A stretch of DNA of 64,000 bases from Symbiodinium natans (GCA_905221605.1 CAJNDS010000045.1:124001-188000); one strand, 5' to 3'; numbered from the stretch's first letter, positions 24,101-31,640 are shown. Notes: a model not told the origin generated them from the letters alone. A program made the numbers and translations.

Positions 24101-27100
24101 GTTAGGAGTTTAGGGGTTCAGGGGTTAAGTGTTTAGGGGTTTAGGGCTTTAGGGCTTTAGGGGTTTAGGGGTTTAGGGGTTTGGGGGTTTAGGGGTTTAG
24201 GGGTTTAGGGTTTAGGGGTTTTGGGGTTGCGAGTTTGCACCACCCAGGTACATGGTCGCCACCAAGAAGACGTATCCAACTCTGGTCAAATCTGGTGACC
24301 TTAAGGATGGCGACGACTGGCGAGCTGTTTTCCATGCGACGCTTGGACGGAGTCAGTTGGATGTTTGCGAAATTCGGGGACCCTCGAAAGTAGACCCCAA
24401 ATAGTAGGATTCCCTAAGGGTCCATGAACCTAAGTAGGGAAAATTCTTGGGCCTTAAAGTACTTCCTATGTAAGGGGCTTTTGGGGGCCCAAGTGTGTAA
24501 CAACAAGGTACATGGACCCTGCAGGGTGGGGCCCCCTAGTTATAAGTAGAGTTATAAGGGCCCTAAATTGGGTTATAAGGACCCTAAGTTAGGTTATAAG
24601 TCCCTTAACTACAGTTAGTATAGTAAGGGGGCCCCACCCTGTGAGGGATTCCCTTATAGTCTCGGACCCCAGAGTCGGCTCTCCTTCCCCGTTTTCTAGG
24701 GGGAACCCTAAACCCTAAACCCTAAACCCTAACCCCTAAACCCTAAACCCTAAACCCTAAACCCTAAACCCCTTTCAACCAAAAAATGGGGCACCCTTTG
24801 TCTTTCTTGGCTACTCCTGGGTCTCGTAGTAAGGAGCCCGAGAAAGCCCTCTCGAATTTCGGAAGCCACCAGCTTCACCCCGTGCGAGAGACATGCTCAT
24901 GCCACCTTAAGCTTCCATAGCGTATGACGCTGAACCCTCAACCTTAAACCCTCAATCTCTCTCTATGCATATATATATATGTATATATATATATATCTAT
25001 GCACATAGCTTATTTTGTGTTGCGCACCTGCTCTCTTACAAAGCTCAGAAAAAATGACTGCAGTAGCTCGTATCACCATTCCCTACAGGGTCTATGTTAC
25101 CCATACAGTATAAACTTGGGCCTCAAAGGGGTTCCCATAAAGTAGCTTTAGGGCGCAAGTAGAAACCGTATGGGTGCATGGACTCTTGGGCAATATAACG
25201 GCATAGCACTTAGGACCCTCTGGGTAAGGGTAGATAAGGGGTCCCCTTTTTAAGGGCACATATCCATGTAACTATCCTTAGATTCACATCCTTTTTGGTG
25301 AGGCAGGTTATAAGTACCCCATGAACCTCCAAGTTTGTGGGGTTTGGGATTTAGGGTTTAGGGTTCAGGCTTTAAGGGGGTTCTTGACTCACCCTTTCCG
25401 CTGAGGCAGGTGAACAGCTTCGTGGACGAGGCTGGGAGACGTTGGGGGCCTTCGGGGTCCTAGCGGTTTATGTTTTAGGGTTTAGGGTTTGGGGTTTAGA
25501 TTTGGCATGCCTGCTGTGGATCATCTTATACACATCTTGACGTGTATATCCATATGCCTAGATGCTACACCCTAAGCCCTGCAAGGTACCATGACTGCAC
25601 CCTAAACCCTAAACTCTAAAATCTAAACTTTCCTACACCCTAAACCGTTCCTGCCCTGGTAGAGATCTGGAGTGTCAAGACCTGGCATTGTCTTCTGGAG
25701 CCTATAGGTCTCGAGAGCGAGAGCTTAATCCCCAGGGCTCAGGGTTCACTGTAAGGGGTTAGGGTTTAGGATTTAGGGGTTTAGCCCTCAACCATCAACC
25801 CCTAAACCCCACAGCTCGAAGCCCTTGTGCCTTTACAAGGGTTTAGGGTCTACTGTTAAGGGTTTCGGGTTTAGGTGACTTCATAGTACCTGAAAGCGGG
25901 GTATGTTGAATGGCCTAGCTAGGGCTGCATTGGGGCAAGGGCGCGAGCTAAACCCCAAATCGGAAGCAGAATGCCCAGCCTCGACCACCTAAAGCCCTGA
26001 AAAGCCCAAACCCTACAAGCCCCACACCCGAATTCAACCATAAGTCCCTAGAAGCCAAAACCTAATCCTAGAACTCTTAACCTCCCCTAAACCCTAAACC
26101 CTAAACCCTAAACCCTAAACCCTAAACCCTAAACCCTAAACCCTAAACCCTAAACCCTAAACCCTAAACCCTAAACCCTAAACCCTAAACCCTGAACCCT
26201 CCCTAAGCCCCAAGCCCCTGAAGGTGCCCATCTCCGACAAGCGGCCCTTCCACGGAGGGAAGAAGCCGGACCTCGCGGACCTGGATGTCTACGGCGCAGC
26301 TTGATGAGATGTTTAGGGTTTAGGGTTTGGGGTTTAGGGTTTAGGGTTTAGGGTTAGGGTTTAGGGTTTAGGGCGTAGGCTGTGCCTTTCAAAGTGAATG
26401 TAGAGATGGACGCTGCCGGTGCGATGCATAGCTTTCATTCTGATTGGATGCATCTAGCATGCGAGTCTCTAAACCCTTAACCCTTAAACCCTACAGACCC
26501 TAAACGAAGCGAAGGCGACCTGTCCTAATAGCACGTTGAGATTTATAGGTGTTTTCCAGCGCGAGCGGAGGCTCTCCGCGGCGCCACGATCGGGTTAGGG
26601 TATGTGGTTCAAGGTGTTCGTGGAGTTTTTAGTGCGCTTTGCGGGGTAGAGCAATGATGTTTTCAGACCTGGAGATTCCCTTCCTGGGTTCAAGAGGATC
26701 GTATTTAAAAAGATAGGAGTGGGGTTGCGCGGAGAAGCAGGCTTGCTGTTGTGACACTACATCACCGCAACACGACGGGGAATGTCACGTATGTCGAAGG
26801 TATACAGAACACAGATCACGCCCACAATGATTTCCCCAAAGGGTCCTAAGCACCTACACAATAGAAAGTAGGGTTTCTATAACAGGAATTTGCTATTACG
26901 GTTTGGGTAAGTGTCCCCCATAGGGGAGCTTAGGACCCTTTGGGTCCCAAACCCTATTTCAATTTCGGACCTTGGAACCCGAACTCTAGACCTACACATA
27001 AACCCTACCCTAAGGGTCCATGTACCTTATGTTTACATACTTTTCAAGGCCCAAGTACTCCCTACTCAGGTGCGTGGACCCGTAGGGCTAAACCATAAGC

Positions 27101-30100
27101 CCTCAACCCTTAACACCCTGCCTTCTATTCAAGGTTCTGCAGTCCATACGAGGACCGAGGGGGCTGTGCTCGGCTGGGCTGGTATGATCTTATTATATGC
27201 CCCTACCCCTTAAGTTATTTTGAGCCTAAGGGTTACGGCCCCTTCGGCTAGATGCTGTTTCTTTGTCTTCGTGTGTAGGGTTTAATGCAGGAGCCGAGAG
27301 AGTGCTTTCTTCGTACGCCCCATTAGAAACAGATAATTAACGCACTGCCATTTCGTTCACATTAAAAATCATGCGTCGCGTGTTTACTTTGTTCGTTTGT
27401 TCCTTACATTTTACTTCTGTTCACGCGGGCGCTAGTAATAATGTAATAGTGGCCCACGGTAATATAAGATTAATAAAGCCAATGAGCGTGCGAATTGCAG
27501 GGAATAAGAGAGTTGGCAGCAGGCACATGTTGACGATGCGCATGTTCACGACTCAAGTGAACTTTCCCCCGGATTGGGACGACGGCTGCGGCGCGGGCCT
27601 GGAACTCTGCTAGGACAGCAATTTGGATACCTTGCCCCTGCTACAGTGTTCTTACTTCTTCACGTGAAGCAGGACTCGGAGGTGATCGTTTGTTGCCATA
27701 GAGGCAGCGGAGGCAGAGGCCGAATTTAGTAGATTGTGTGGATGCGCAACACACGGCAGCCGTCCTGGAACAAGAGAGTTGACAGCAGGATGCCCGACGC
27801 TGCCAGGAAGGTGTCGTGTCTGAGGGAGAGGAGGTGGGGCCCGTGTGCTAGAAGGACGATTCAAGCCAACCCAACCCGTTCAGTTCAGCACATTTCAGTA
27901 GCTGATTTCGGATAAGACTTGAGCCGCTCATTTGTCACTTGTCAAAGATAAAGGCTTCAGAAAAACCGATACGAACGGAGCACAGAAAGCTTAAGCAATA
28001 TATCGAGGAAACCTATCATGCTCCTGATTTGGACAGGTGGAAGAGAATTTCAGCCCTGCGCAATAGTAGCTGGGCGCGTGGTCTGCTGGCCAAGGCGGTA
28101 CCTCCGCTAAGTCACATCGTCCTCGATGATCCTGGACGCACTGTGCTGCGAGCCATTGCGCGCGCAGGTCCTCCAGCCTCAGACCAGGCTGCAGCGCTTA
28201 GCACAGGCTGGCGTCATTGAGTGCGCTGATGATTAGTGTGGCCACCCCCGCACCCCGTTCCGTGTGGGGGGGGGGGTTGGGGGGTCTGGCTTTTTATATG
28301 ATTTTAAAAGGGATGAGCTTGTATGAATGTTCAAGGGATCCATGCGATTTGAAAAGGGACGAATTTATTTGAAAGGGATCACATGATTTGAAAAGGGATC
28401 ACATAATTTTAAAAGGGATGAGTTTGTATGAATTTGAAGGGGGTCCATCTATCCCAACCAAGCCAGCCCGCAAACAAATATAATTCCGGGGGACCAAATT
28501 TTTGTGTGATACGGCGTTCGGGCAGCTGCTGGACTACCCCCTTTGAAACGTGATTGCCTGGCCTTCGGTATTTTAAGAGGGAATCTTAGCTTTGCGTCTG
28601 GCCTGGAGACCGGGGAGCAGCCGTTTTATATTATACGGCATTCGGGCAGATGCTGGACTACCCGGCTTTGGAATTTGATTGCCTGGCCTCGGTACAAAAG
28701 CATTTTATAAGGAAATCTTATTAGCTTTGGGGCTGGCCTGGACTTCAGATTTCAGAGCCCGACAACCTCAGGCCTCAAGGTTTCAGGCTTTAAAGCTCAA
28801 AGCTTTGCTCAGGCTCAGGTCTTTGGTCTCCCGGGCTCAGTTCAGAAGCGATTTCTAGACAACAACTCTATTGACTCTAGTCAACAGCCTCGCCGAAATT
28901 TTGCATCGCCCGATGTTTCTTTTTCACAATTCCGGGGGGGCCTCCTCAAATAGACCCCACTGAATAAATAATTTCCGGATTTTTTCCACAATTCCGGGGC
29001 ACCACGCTAATCAGAATACAACATAGGCTGGAGCCCAACGTAAATGGAACCCAGGCACTGTGAAGGCGCCCGTCCTGTGACAAGAACTTCTCAGGCGAAA
29101 TAAACCTGCTCAGATGACTTCAAAGTATTCGTCATTCGCCATCCAGCCAGCCGTCGAAAACTCACGACAAACTCAGGACATGGTGACATCGACGATCTCC
29201 GCTCTGCGCGTGCCAAAAACTCTGTCCGTCCGTCCGTCCGCCTTGGCATCGGTCCGCTTCCAGGCGACGATCAGGATGAGGACGCTTTGCCGGTTAGTTT
29301 CAAAGCTCGGCCACAAGTGAAATTCTGGCACACCCTTTTACCTGATCGTGCCATTGCACGAGTTGCTAGTTGCTCCAGACTCGTGATGTAGAGGTGCTTC
29401 GAGACAGCGCGGAAAAAGAGATGAAGCCCTATGAAGCCTTGAAGCGTTACAATGGTTCGGATGCAGGTTGTTCGGACATGCTTGTCAAGGTGGTGAGCCC
29501 AAGGCGTGGGGCAGGGTAACTAAGGGAGGTTCGGGACTGCGTGCAAACTTGAACTTGAACTCTCTGCCGGTTTTCCCAAAAACACTTGGGCATGGAGCTG
29601 ACGGTTCCCGATTTGTTTGCATGGCAAGCTTTAGCATCTACTTGCTACGTGTTGCCGGGCCCAGAGAAACATGTCGCAGAAGGCAGACGGATGCCTTTGC
29701 AGATTTAGCTTGAGCTTTAACGTAGGTAGAACAGAGCATGTGAGATCCGTAGTGACAGACGCCGCGTTCGCGATCCCCCACCTACCGGCCGAGAAACCAT
29801 TTGAAGTCCGCGCTTGAAGACATTTAAAGTTTCACCTTCACACCGAAGCTTATATGCCACTTTCCTCTTAGGTCATCGCCCCCGCGCGAGATCTTCGCAT
29901 TTCAAAAATCCTCTCTGGTTTCGAGCGGAGGAACAGTTGGCGACGAAGTCAGTGCCTCTTTCAAGTGTCTCAGTTGATTGTGTGCTCACCCTTGCACGTG
30001 TAGGCGTCAGAGTTCGAGCCGCCGAAAACGCCGCCTCGGCAGCAGGTGAAGCCTGGACTCAAGGCCAGATGTGTTGTGTGACATCGCGGTAGAACCCCGC

Positions 30101-31640
30101 CTCCGTGCCGGGAGTCCGTGGTGGGGGGGATTATGATCTTCCCCAGTCTGCTCTTTTTCCCCTGGCTCGTGATCCGCCGTTTCAAGGAGCTGCTCATAGT
30201 TTGTCTTTGGGTTTTTTTGTGTTTTGTGTTGGCACGGTCATCCTTTCTCTCGGCGCAATCCTGTTGGAGGCATCTATCCACGACGTGGAACAACAGCTGA
30301 CGAAGGCACGCTGCTCAAAAAGTAACGTTTCTACACAATCTTGCGGGGACGGCGCGAGCTACAGCAGCTACAGGAATCGCGCCTTGCTCTACACGAGCTA
30401 CAAGTGCACCAAGCGCAAGAGTTGCGGAGCTGCCAACTGAGACGCAGTCGGGCCCTCACTGCTAAAGAGTTCGTGAGCGTGCTTGCGTCGTTGCTCGAGT
30501 GCCCTTTTGCCTGGCAAAGCTTGCCATGCCCTTGGCTTTTCAGGCTGGCGCCTCAGGAGCCATTCAAGGACATGAAATAAACCCAGCGCTCACACAGATT
30601 ATGGGGCGGCAGCTCAATTTGGCATCTCTCCAGGACCAGTTGAAAGCCGCCCGTGGAAAAAACAAAGAAGAGAAGCATTCGCAAGCTGATACAGCAGCTC
30701 AAGCTTTCTGATGCATTCTGGAGTTTCACGCAGTACAGAGACAGGGACTCTTGAGAGATGCTGGAAGCATGCCCATTGCGCCTCGATTTTGAGATCGAAC
30801 TCGGTGGCTCAGTTTCTTTGCTTGGGCAGATTCCAAGCGTTCAAGAAAAAGGCTATTCCCCTTCCCAGTTCCTCTGCCCTTGCTTCCACCGGAAGGACTT
30901 TGGAACTCGAGACTCTCTTGTCAGTTTGGAAAGGAACGGCTGCGGCAGCAAGTCAACACCAAAAGCAGGCAAACTACCTAACTCTTCTGACAGCATCCCT
31001 GTCCCGAGGTCCCTTCCAGTTCTAGGCTTACACTTTTGTCCACCGAGACCAGTTACCAAGCACAGCAAAAGCGAGTGTTTCGTCGCTCAAAATGAAAGCC
31101 TAGCCTCTAAACCTCTGCACCCTAAACCCTAGCCCTGAACCTTAAATCCTAAACCCTTACATTGCCCAGCTGCCCACGAAGGAGGTCATATTCTCCACCC
31201 GCCTGTAGTCAGAGCACGCGCTTAGAGTTCGAGGTTGGGAGCCACAGCCCTTTGAGATATTAAAGGGCTTAGGGTCTAGGGTTTAGGATTTTCGGCGCAC
31301 GGCCAAGATCCCAGCTTCAGAAGTGTGGACAGTTTGGCAGGGTCTAGGTTGTGGCCTAAGGCAAGTTTTGACTCCCGAAGTATGGATATAGGCCTTATCG
31401 TGAGGGCTGCGGGGTTTTGGCTTCCCAGAGGTATCCCTAAAACCTAAACCCGAAGCCCTAACCCCCTAAACCCTAGACCCTAAGCCCTAAACCTGAACAG
31501 GACACGAAGTCTATCGTGACATGCTCGAGAACACGCGCATACGAGACTGGATGGGCCGCATGGATGCCGCGACCGGAAAACCCGCAGAGCCCTTGGGCCA
31601 GCACTTCGTGGGGGCACTGTTTAGGATGCTTACGGTTTAG
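9353..31640 (+). CDS. PTGES2: Prostaglandin E synthase 2-like protein (multi-exon gene)
   Basis: Seventeen short exons (listed separately) join into one protein with the family's order of parts. First comes a short N-terminal region, then a glutaredoxin-like domain with active-site CPYC and the strand VEVEPMFKSQLK-YKKLP. Next are the WLVDSD motif, the conserved tryptophan block IQRWRSWARESL, VVGAPVM/YMVATKK, and the C-terminal GST-type RPFHGGKKPDLADLDVYG...NTRIRDW. Membrane-associated prostaglandin E synthase-2 proteins pair a thioredoxin-fold domain with a GST C-terminal domain; animal forms isomerise PGH2 to PGE2 or bind glutathione and haem, and the role in algae is unclear. Most exon phases join, many through GC-AG introns. 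A one-base frame break in exon 11 and uncertain borders at exons 9-11 leave decay or assembly error possible. No start codon was located. Recognition is from memory of the family, not a search. Confidence 0.82.
10220..10278 (+). CDS. PTGES2: PTGES2-like exon 2
   Basis: Reads LKDNKAVTAEDFNAAQDQA after acceptor cactggag. The end is uncertain; a GC donor at 10279 would match the next phase. It is a charged helical linker ahead of the glutaredoxin domain, and its membership is inferred. Confidence 0.5.
10440..10740. repeat. Inverted telomeric arrays around exon 3
   Basis: CCCTAAA units at about 10440-10515 and TTTAGGG/TTTGGGG units at about 10618-10740 bracket the exon. Confidence 0.92.
10534..10606 (+). 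CDS. PTGES2: PTGES2-like exon 3
   Basis: Reads RWEARLSQALRSAAKREEAL then RLEM, a strongly helical segment running into the first strand of the glutaredoxin fold. Acceptor ctctcag; donor GAG AT|GCGACC, so the split codon with exon 4 gives Met. Flanked by CCCTAAA upstream and TTTAGGG downstream. Confidence 0.65.
11348..11387 (+). CDS. PTGES2: PTGES2-like exon 4, CPYC active-site exon
   Basis: Reads YRYTTCPYCGKVK after acceptor tcgccag. CPYC is the thioredoxin/glutaredoxin-type C-x-x-C motif, placed as expected right after the first beta strand. A GC donor (AAG|GCCGAC) joins it in phase to exon 5. Confidence 0.82.
11505..12055. repeat. GC-rich tandem array, CGCGGGGTT units
   Basis: About 550 bp of 8-10-bp units alternating CGCGGGGTTC and CGCGGGGTTG with one-base insertions. 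It lies in the intron between exons 4 and 5. It keeps most frames open on both strands and so produces long but meaningless Arg/Gly/Pro-rich open frames. Confidence 0.95.
12145..12174 (+). repeat. Thirty-base G homopolymer
   Basis: An uninterrupted run of 30 G followed by GGGGTTTA-type variant telomeric repeats to about 12235. Prone to length error in sequencing and able to form quadruplex structures. Confidence 0.9.
12412..12490 (-). repeat. Interstitial telomeric array, CCCTAAA orientation
   Basis: Eleven nearly perfect CCCTAAA units inside the exon 4-5 intron. A TTTAGGG array follows at about 12866-12925. Confidence 0.96.
12989..13113. mobile_element. MITE of the GGTACATGGACCC family, split by TTTAGGG
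   Basis: Left terminus GGGCCCATGTATC and right terminus GGTACATGGACCC are inverted relatives. The interior matches the copy at 27011-27088 (AAGGCCCAAGTA-TCCCT), but here about four TTTAGGG units interrupt it at 13070-13094. Confidence 0.65.
13137..13166 (+). CDS. PTGES2: PTGES2-like exon 5 (30-nt mini-exon)
   Basis: Reads AILDYFRIPH, the segment expected between CPYC and VEVEP in this family (helix then Ile-Pro turn). Acceptor gacagcag. A donor beginning GA (CAC|GAAGCT) joins it in phase 0 to exon 6; no GT or GC fits. Confidence 0.75.
13690..13970. repeat. Inverted telomeric arrays around exon 6
   Basis: CCCTAAA units at about 13690-13773 and TTTAGGG/TTTGGGG units at about 13897-13970. Confidence 0.95.
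13795..13859 (+). CDS. PTGES2: PTGES2-like exon 6
   Basis: Reads EAVEVEPMFKSQLKPSEYKK then LP, matching the conserved VEV-P...YKK-P strand-loop of the glutaredoxin domain. Acceptor aagctcag. GC donor CC|GCAGCC completes the Pro codon with exon 7; a GT donor at 13882 would also be open. CCCTAAA array upstream, TTTAGGG array downstream. Confidence 0.85.
14582..14990 (+). repeat. TTTTAGGG variant telomeric array
   Basis: About 45 units of the 8-mer TTTTAGGG with some TTTTGGGG and TTTAGGG units, the longest homogeneous array in the window. TTTTAGGG is the Chlamydomonas-type telomere sequence; here it lies inside an intron. Confidence 0.96.
15116..15235. mobile_element. 120-bp MITE copy 1 (CAGGGTGGGGCCCCCT termini)
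   Basis: Perfect 16-bp terminal inverted repeats flanked by TA on both sides (15114-15115, 15236-15237). The interior contains four TTATAA-bearing subrepeats and no open frame. The TA target duplication suggests mobilisation by a Tc1/mariner-like transposase (inference). Confidence 0.9.
15840..16063 (+). pseudogene. Coding fragment inside an intron
   Basis: Protein-like plus-strand sequence in two frames. VDQLKELRGYRFELPK ends near 15915, then one frame away come SGKSGDVVKADYARALVKHV and HPEASEESRLAMIEAIMGRH. The frame change and its place in the exon 6-7 intron suggest a decayed fragment of another gene. I believe similar 'VVKADYARALV' segments occur in dinoflagellate proteins, but no name can be given. 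Confidence 0.5.
16099..16218. mobile_element. MITE, CTTGGAGGTTC family, diverged copy
   Basis: Left end CTTGGAGGTTAATGG and right end CCTGAGCCTCCAAG form imperfect inverted termini like those of the better copy at 20004-20132. TA precedes the left end; the right duplication is not preserved. Confidence 0.6.
16240..16555. repeat. Inverted telomeric arrays around exon 7
   Basis: CCCTAAA units at about 16240-16330 and TTTAGGG units at about 16451-16555. Confidence 0.95.
16364..16415 (+). CDS. PTGES2: PTGES2-like exon 7
   Basis: Reads (P)LRFGGEDGVWLVDSDCI, matching the strand and the conserved D-S motif that follows K-V/L-P in thioredoxin-fold proteins of this family. Acceptor cccctag; GC donor ATC|GCCGCG gives phase 0. 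Confidence 0.8.
16801..16920. mobile_element. 120-bp MITE copy 2
   Basis: Same element as copy 1 in the opposite orientation. TA duplication at 16799-16800 and 16921-16922. The left flank is a degenerate CCCTAAA array. Confidence 0.92.
17316..17369 (+). CDS. PTGES2: PTGES2-like exon 8
   Basis: Reads VEAMSKALGLESQLKDPE, a helix-loop between the glutaredoxin domain and the conserved Trp block. Clear acceptor ttccctcag; GC donor GAG|GCCTGC, phase 0 at both ends. Confidence 0.7.
18054..18173. mobile_element. 120-bp MITE copy 3
   Basis: Perfect termini with flanking TA. Immediate flanks CAGC/GCTG extend the palindrome by chance or by target choice. Confidence 0.92.
18286..18321 (+). CDS. PTGES2: PTGES2-like exon 9
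   Basis: Reads IQRWRSWARESL, the W-x-x-W block conserved at the start of the GST-like domain. Acceptor atatcag. A GT donor (GTGAGG) ends it at 18321; ending at 18323 with a GA donor would give ESLV and the phase needed by exon 10. Confidence 0.78.
19023..19400. other. Unique intronic stretch, no gene assigned
   Basis: About 380 nt with few telomeric repeats. The open frame at 19023-19364 shows no recognisable motif and lies in the exon 9-10 intron. No element ends were recognised. Confidence 0.4.
19610..19720 (-). repeat. Interstitial telomeric array, CCCTAAA orientation
   Basis: About fifteen perfect CCCTAAA units upstream of exon 10; TTTAGGG follows that exon at about 19830-19853. Confidence 0.97.
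19792..19828 (+). CDS. PTGES2: PTGES2-like exon 10 (tentative)
   Basis: Reads FPNMFKADLDDF, resembling the conserved Pro-Asn-x-(Y/F) segment after the Trp block. The acceptor may be ggaag at 19787-19791. No ordinary donor is visible at the right phase before the TTTAGGG array, so the 3' border is open. Confidence 0.5.
20004..20132. mobile_element. MITE, CTTGGAGGTTC family, best copy
   Basis: A 129-bp element with perfect 20-bp inverted termini, CTTGGAGGTTCATGGTACTT and its complement, flanked by TA on both sides. Partial relatives occur near 860-930, at about 1630 and near 25310-25335. Confidence 0.85.
21094..21148 (+). CDS. PTGES2: PTGES2-like exon 11, with a frame break
   Basis: The first part reads YIDSFDPFRW; the second, one frame away, reads VNKLFLKA. 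Both suit the family in this order, but they are separated by an apparent one-base loss near 21123-21126. The GT donor after KA (GCA|GTATAA) gives phase 0. Confidence 0.6.
21662..21775 (-). repeat. Interstitial telomeric array, CCCTAAA orientation
   Basis: About sixteen units inside the exon 11-12 intron. An upstream open frame (21298-21678) rich in Gly/Ser/Asn is of uncertain meaning. Confidence 0.95.
22318..22337 (+). CDS. PTGES2: PTGES2-like exon 12 (20-nt micro-exon)
   Basis: Reads VVGAPV plus a split Met codon completed by exon 13. Acceptor cagcaag; GC donor AT|GCGCCT. Together exons 11-13 give KA-VVGAPVM-YMVATKK, matching the family's (V/Y)VGA-x-x-MY motif. Confidence 0.7.
22576..22694. 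mobile_element. 120-bp MITE copy 4 (diverged, 119 bp)
   Basis: Termini carry one or two changes (CAGGGTGGGCCCCCT); flanked by TA. The most diverged of the nine copies. Confidence 0.88.
23072..23405 (+). repeat. Left arm of a large inverted duplication
   Basis: About 330 nt whose reverse complement recurs at 24849-25201 with some divergence and an expanded AT microsatellite in the second arm. Shared landmarks include GGCTTCCGAAATT, AGCATACGCTATGG-like words and ACTGCAGTCATTTTT. Confidence 0.85.
24248..24335 (+). CDS. PTGES2: PTGES2-like exon 13
   Basis: Reads YMVATKKTYPTLVKSGDLKD then GDDWRAVFH, matching the Met-Tyr-(x)-Lys-Lys helix and the following acidic/aromatic segment of the GST-like domain. 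Acceptor cacccag; GC donor CAT|GCGACG, phase 0. It lies between the two arms of the inverted duplication. Confidence 0.8.
24416..24520. mobile_element. MITE of the GGTACATGGACCC family
   Basis: Begins AGGGTCCATGAACCT and ends AGGTACATGGACCCT, inverted termini about 15 bp long. Related copies lie at 12989-13113 (split) and 27011-27088. Directly followed by 120-bp MITE copy 5. Confidence 0.6.
24522..24641. mobile_element. 120-bp MITE copy 5 (TG target duplication)
   Basis: Full-length with perfect termini, but the flanking dinucleotide is TG on both sides (24520-24521, 24642-24643) instead of TA. It abuts the end of the preceding MITE. Confidence 0.9.
24849..25201 (-). repeat. Right arm of the large inverted duplication
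   Basis: Reverse complement of 23072-23405, with an (AT)n expansion at about 24970-25000. The spacer of about 1.4 kb includes exon 13 and two MITEs. Confidence 0.85.
25410..25430 (+). CDS. PTGES2: PTGES2-like exon 14 (21-nt micro-exon)
   Basis: Reads VNSFVDE, matching the 'WV-A-VG'-like helix end before the RPF-GG motif. Acceptor ctgaggcag; GC donor GAG|GCTGGG, phase 0. The exon may be longer. Confidence 0.65.
26090..26195 (-). repeat. Interstitial telomeric array, CCCTAAA orientation
   Basis: About fifteen units directly upstream of exon 15; TTTAGGG units follow the exon at about 26311-26370. Confidence 0.96.
26224..26295 (+). CDS. PTGES2: PTGES2-like exon 15
   Basis: Reads VPISDKRPFHGGKKPDLADL then DVYG. 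RPF-x-GG-x-KP-(N/D)-LADL-x-VYG is the signature segment of the C-terminal GST-type domain and the clearest single match to the family in the window. Acceptor cctgaag; GC donor GGC|GCAGCT, phase 0. Confidence 0.9.
26835..26944. mobile_element. MITE, CCCAAAGGGTCC family, full-length copy
   Basis: 110 bp with inverted termini CCCAAAGGGTCCTAAG / CTTAGGACCCTTTGGG, the same length as the copy at 5975-6084. It lies in the exon 15-16 intron. Confidence 0.8.
27011..27088. mobile_element. MITE of the GGTACATGGACCC family, uninterrupted
   Basis: Starts TAAGGGTCCATGTACCT and ends AGGTGCGTGGACCC. Serves as the 'empty' comparison for the copy at 12989-13113. Confidence 0.6.
27134..27152 (+). CDS. PTGES2: PTGES2-like exon 16 (19-nt micro-exon)
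   Basis: Reads VLQSIR plus the first base of a Gly codon completed by exon 17. It supplies the residues expected between VYG and the NTRI helix, with both phases correct. Acceptor ctattcaag; the donor would be GA (GAG|GACCGA with one base carried). Confidence 0.7.
27371..27613 (+). CDS. Small open frame with signal-peptide-like start
   Basis: An ATG-initiated 80-residue frame starting MRRVFTLFVCSLHFTSVHAG: basic residues, a hydrophobic core and an Ala-x-(His)-Ala-like end. No further domain is seen. It sits in an intron of the PTGES2-like gene in sequence richer in A+T. It may be chance. Confidence 0.2.
   Translation: MRRVFTLFVCSLHFTSVHAGASNNVIVAHGNIRLIKPMSVRIAGNKRVGSRHMLTMRMFTTQVNFPPDWDDGCGAGLELC
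28240..29100. repeat. Degenerate direct repeats, no gene
   Basis: Contains tandem AAAAGGGAT-(C/G)A words at 28310-28440, a direct duplication of about 115 nt (28495-28610 and 28622-28745, landmark CGGGCAGATGCTGGACTACC), and two CACAATTCCGGGG copies near 28925 and 28988. No reading frame is supported. Confidence 0.65.
30340..30745 (+). pseudogene. Coiled-coil gene remnant in an intron
   Basis: Plus-strand, protein-like pieces in three frames: ELQQLQESRLALHELQVHQA, then LNLASLQDQLKAARGK, then IRKLIQQLKLSDAFWSFTQY ending at a stop near 30742. Leu/Gln/Glu periodicity suggests a coiled coil. Two frame changes over 400 nt with no good introns suggest decay. Confidence 0.45.
31501..31640 (+). CDS. 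PTGES2: PTGES2-like exon 17 (terminal)
   Basis: Reads (G)HEVYRDMLENTRIRDWMGRM then DAATGK and a short tail. The NTRI-x-x-W helix is the usual C-terminal end of this family. Acceptor ctgaacag. The in-frame stop is the TAG at 31638-31640 in the first TTTAGGG unit; a GT donor at about 31607 would allow a further exon. Confidence 0.82.
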
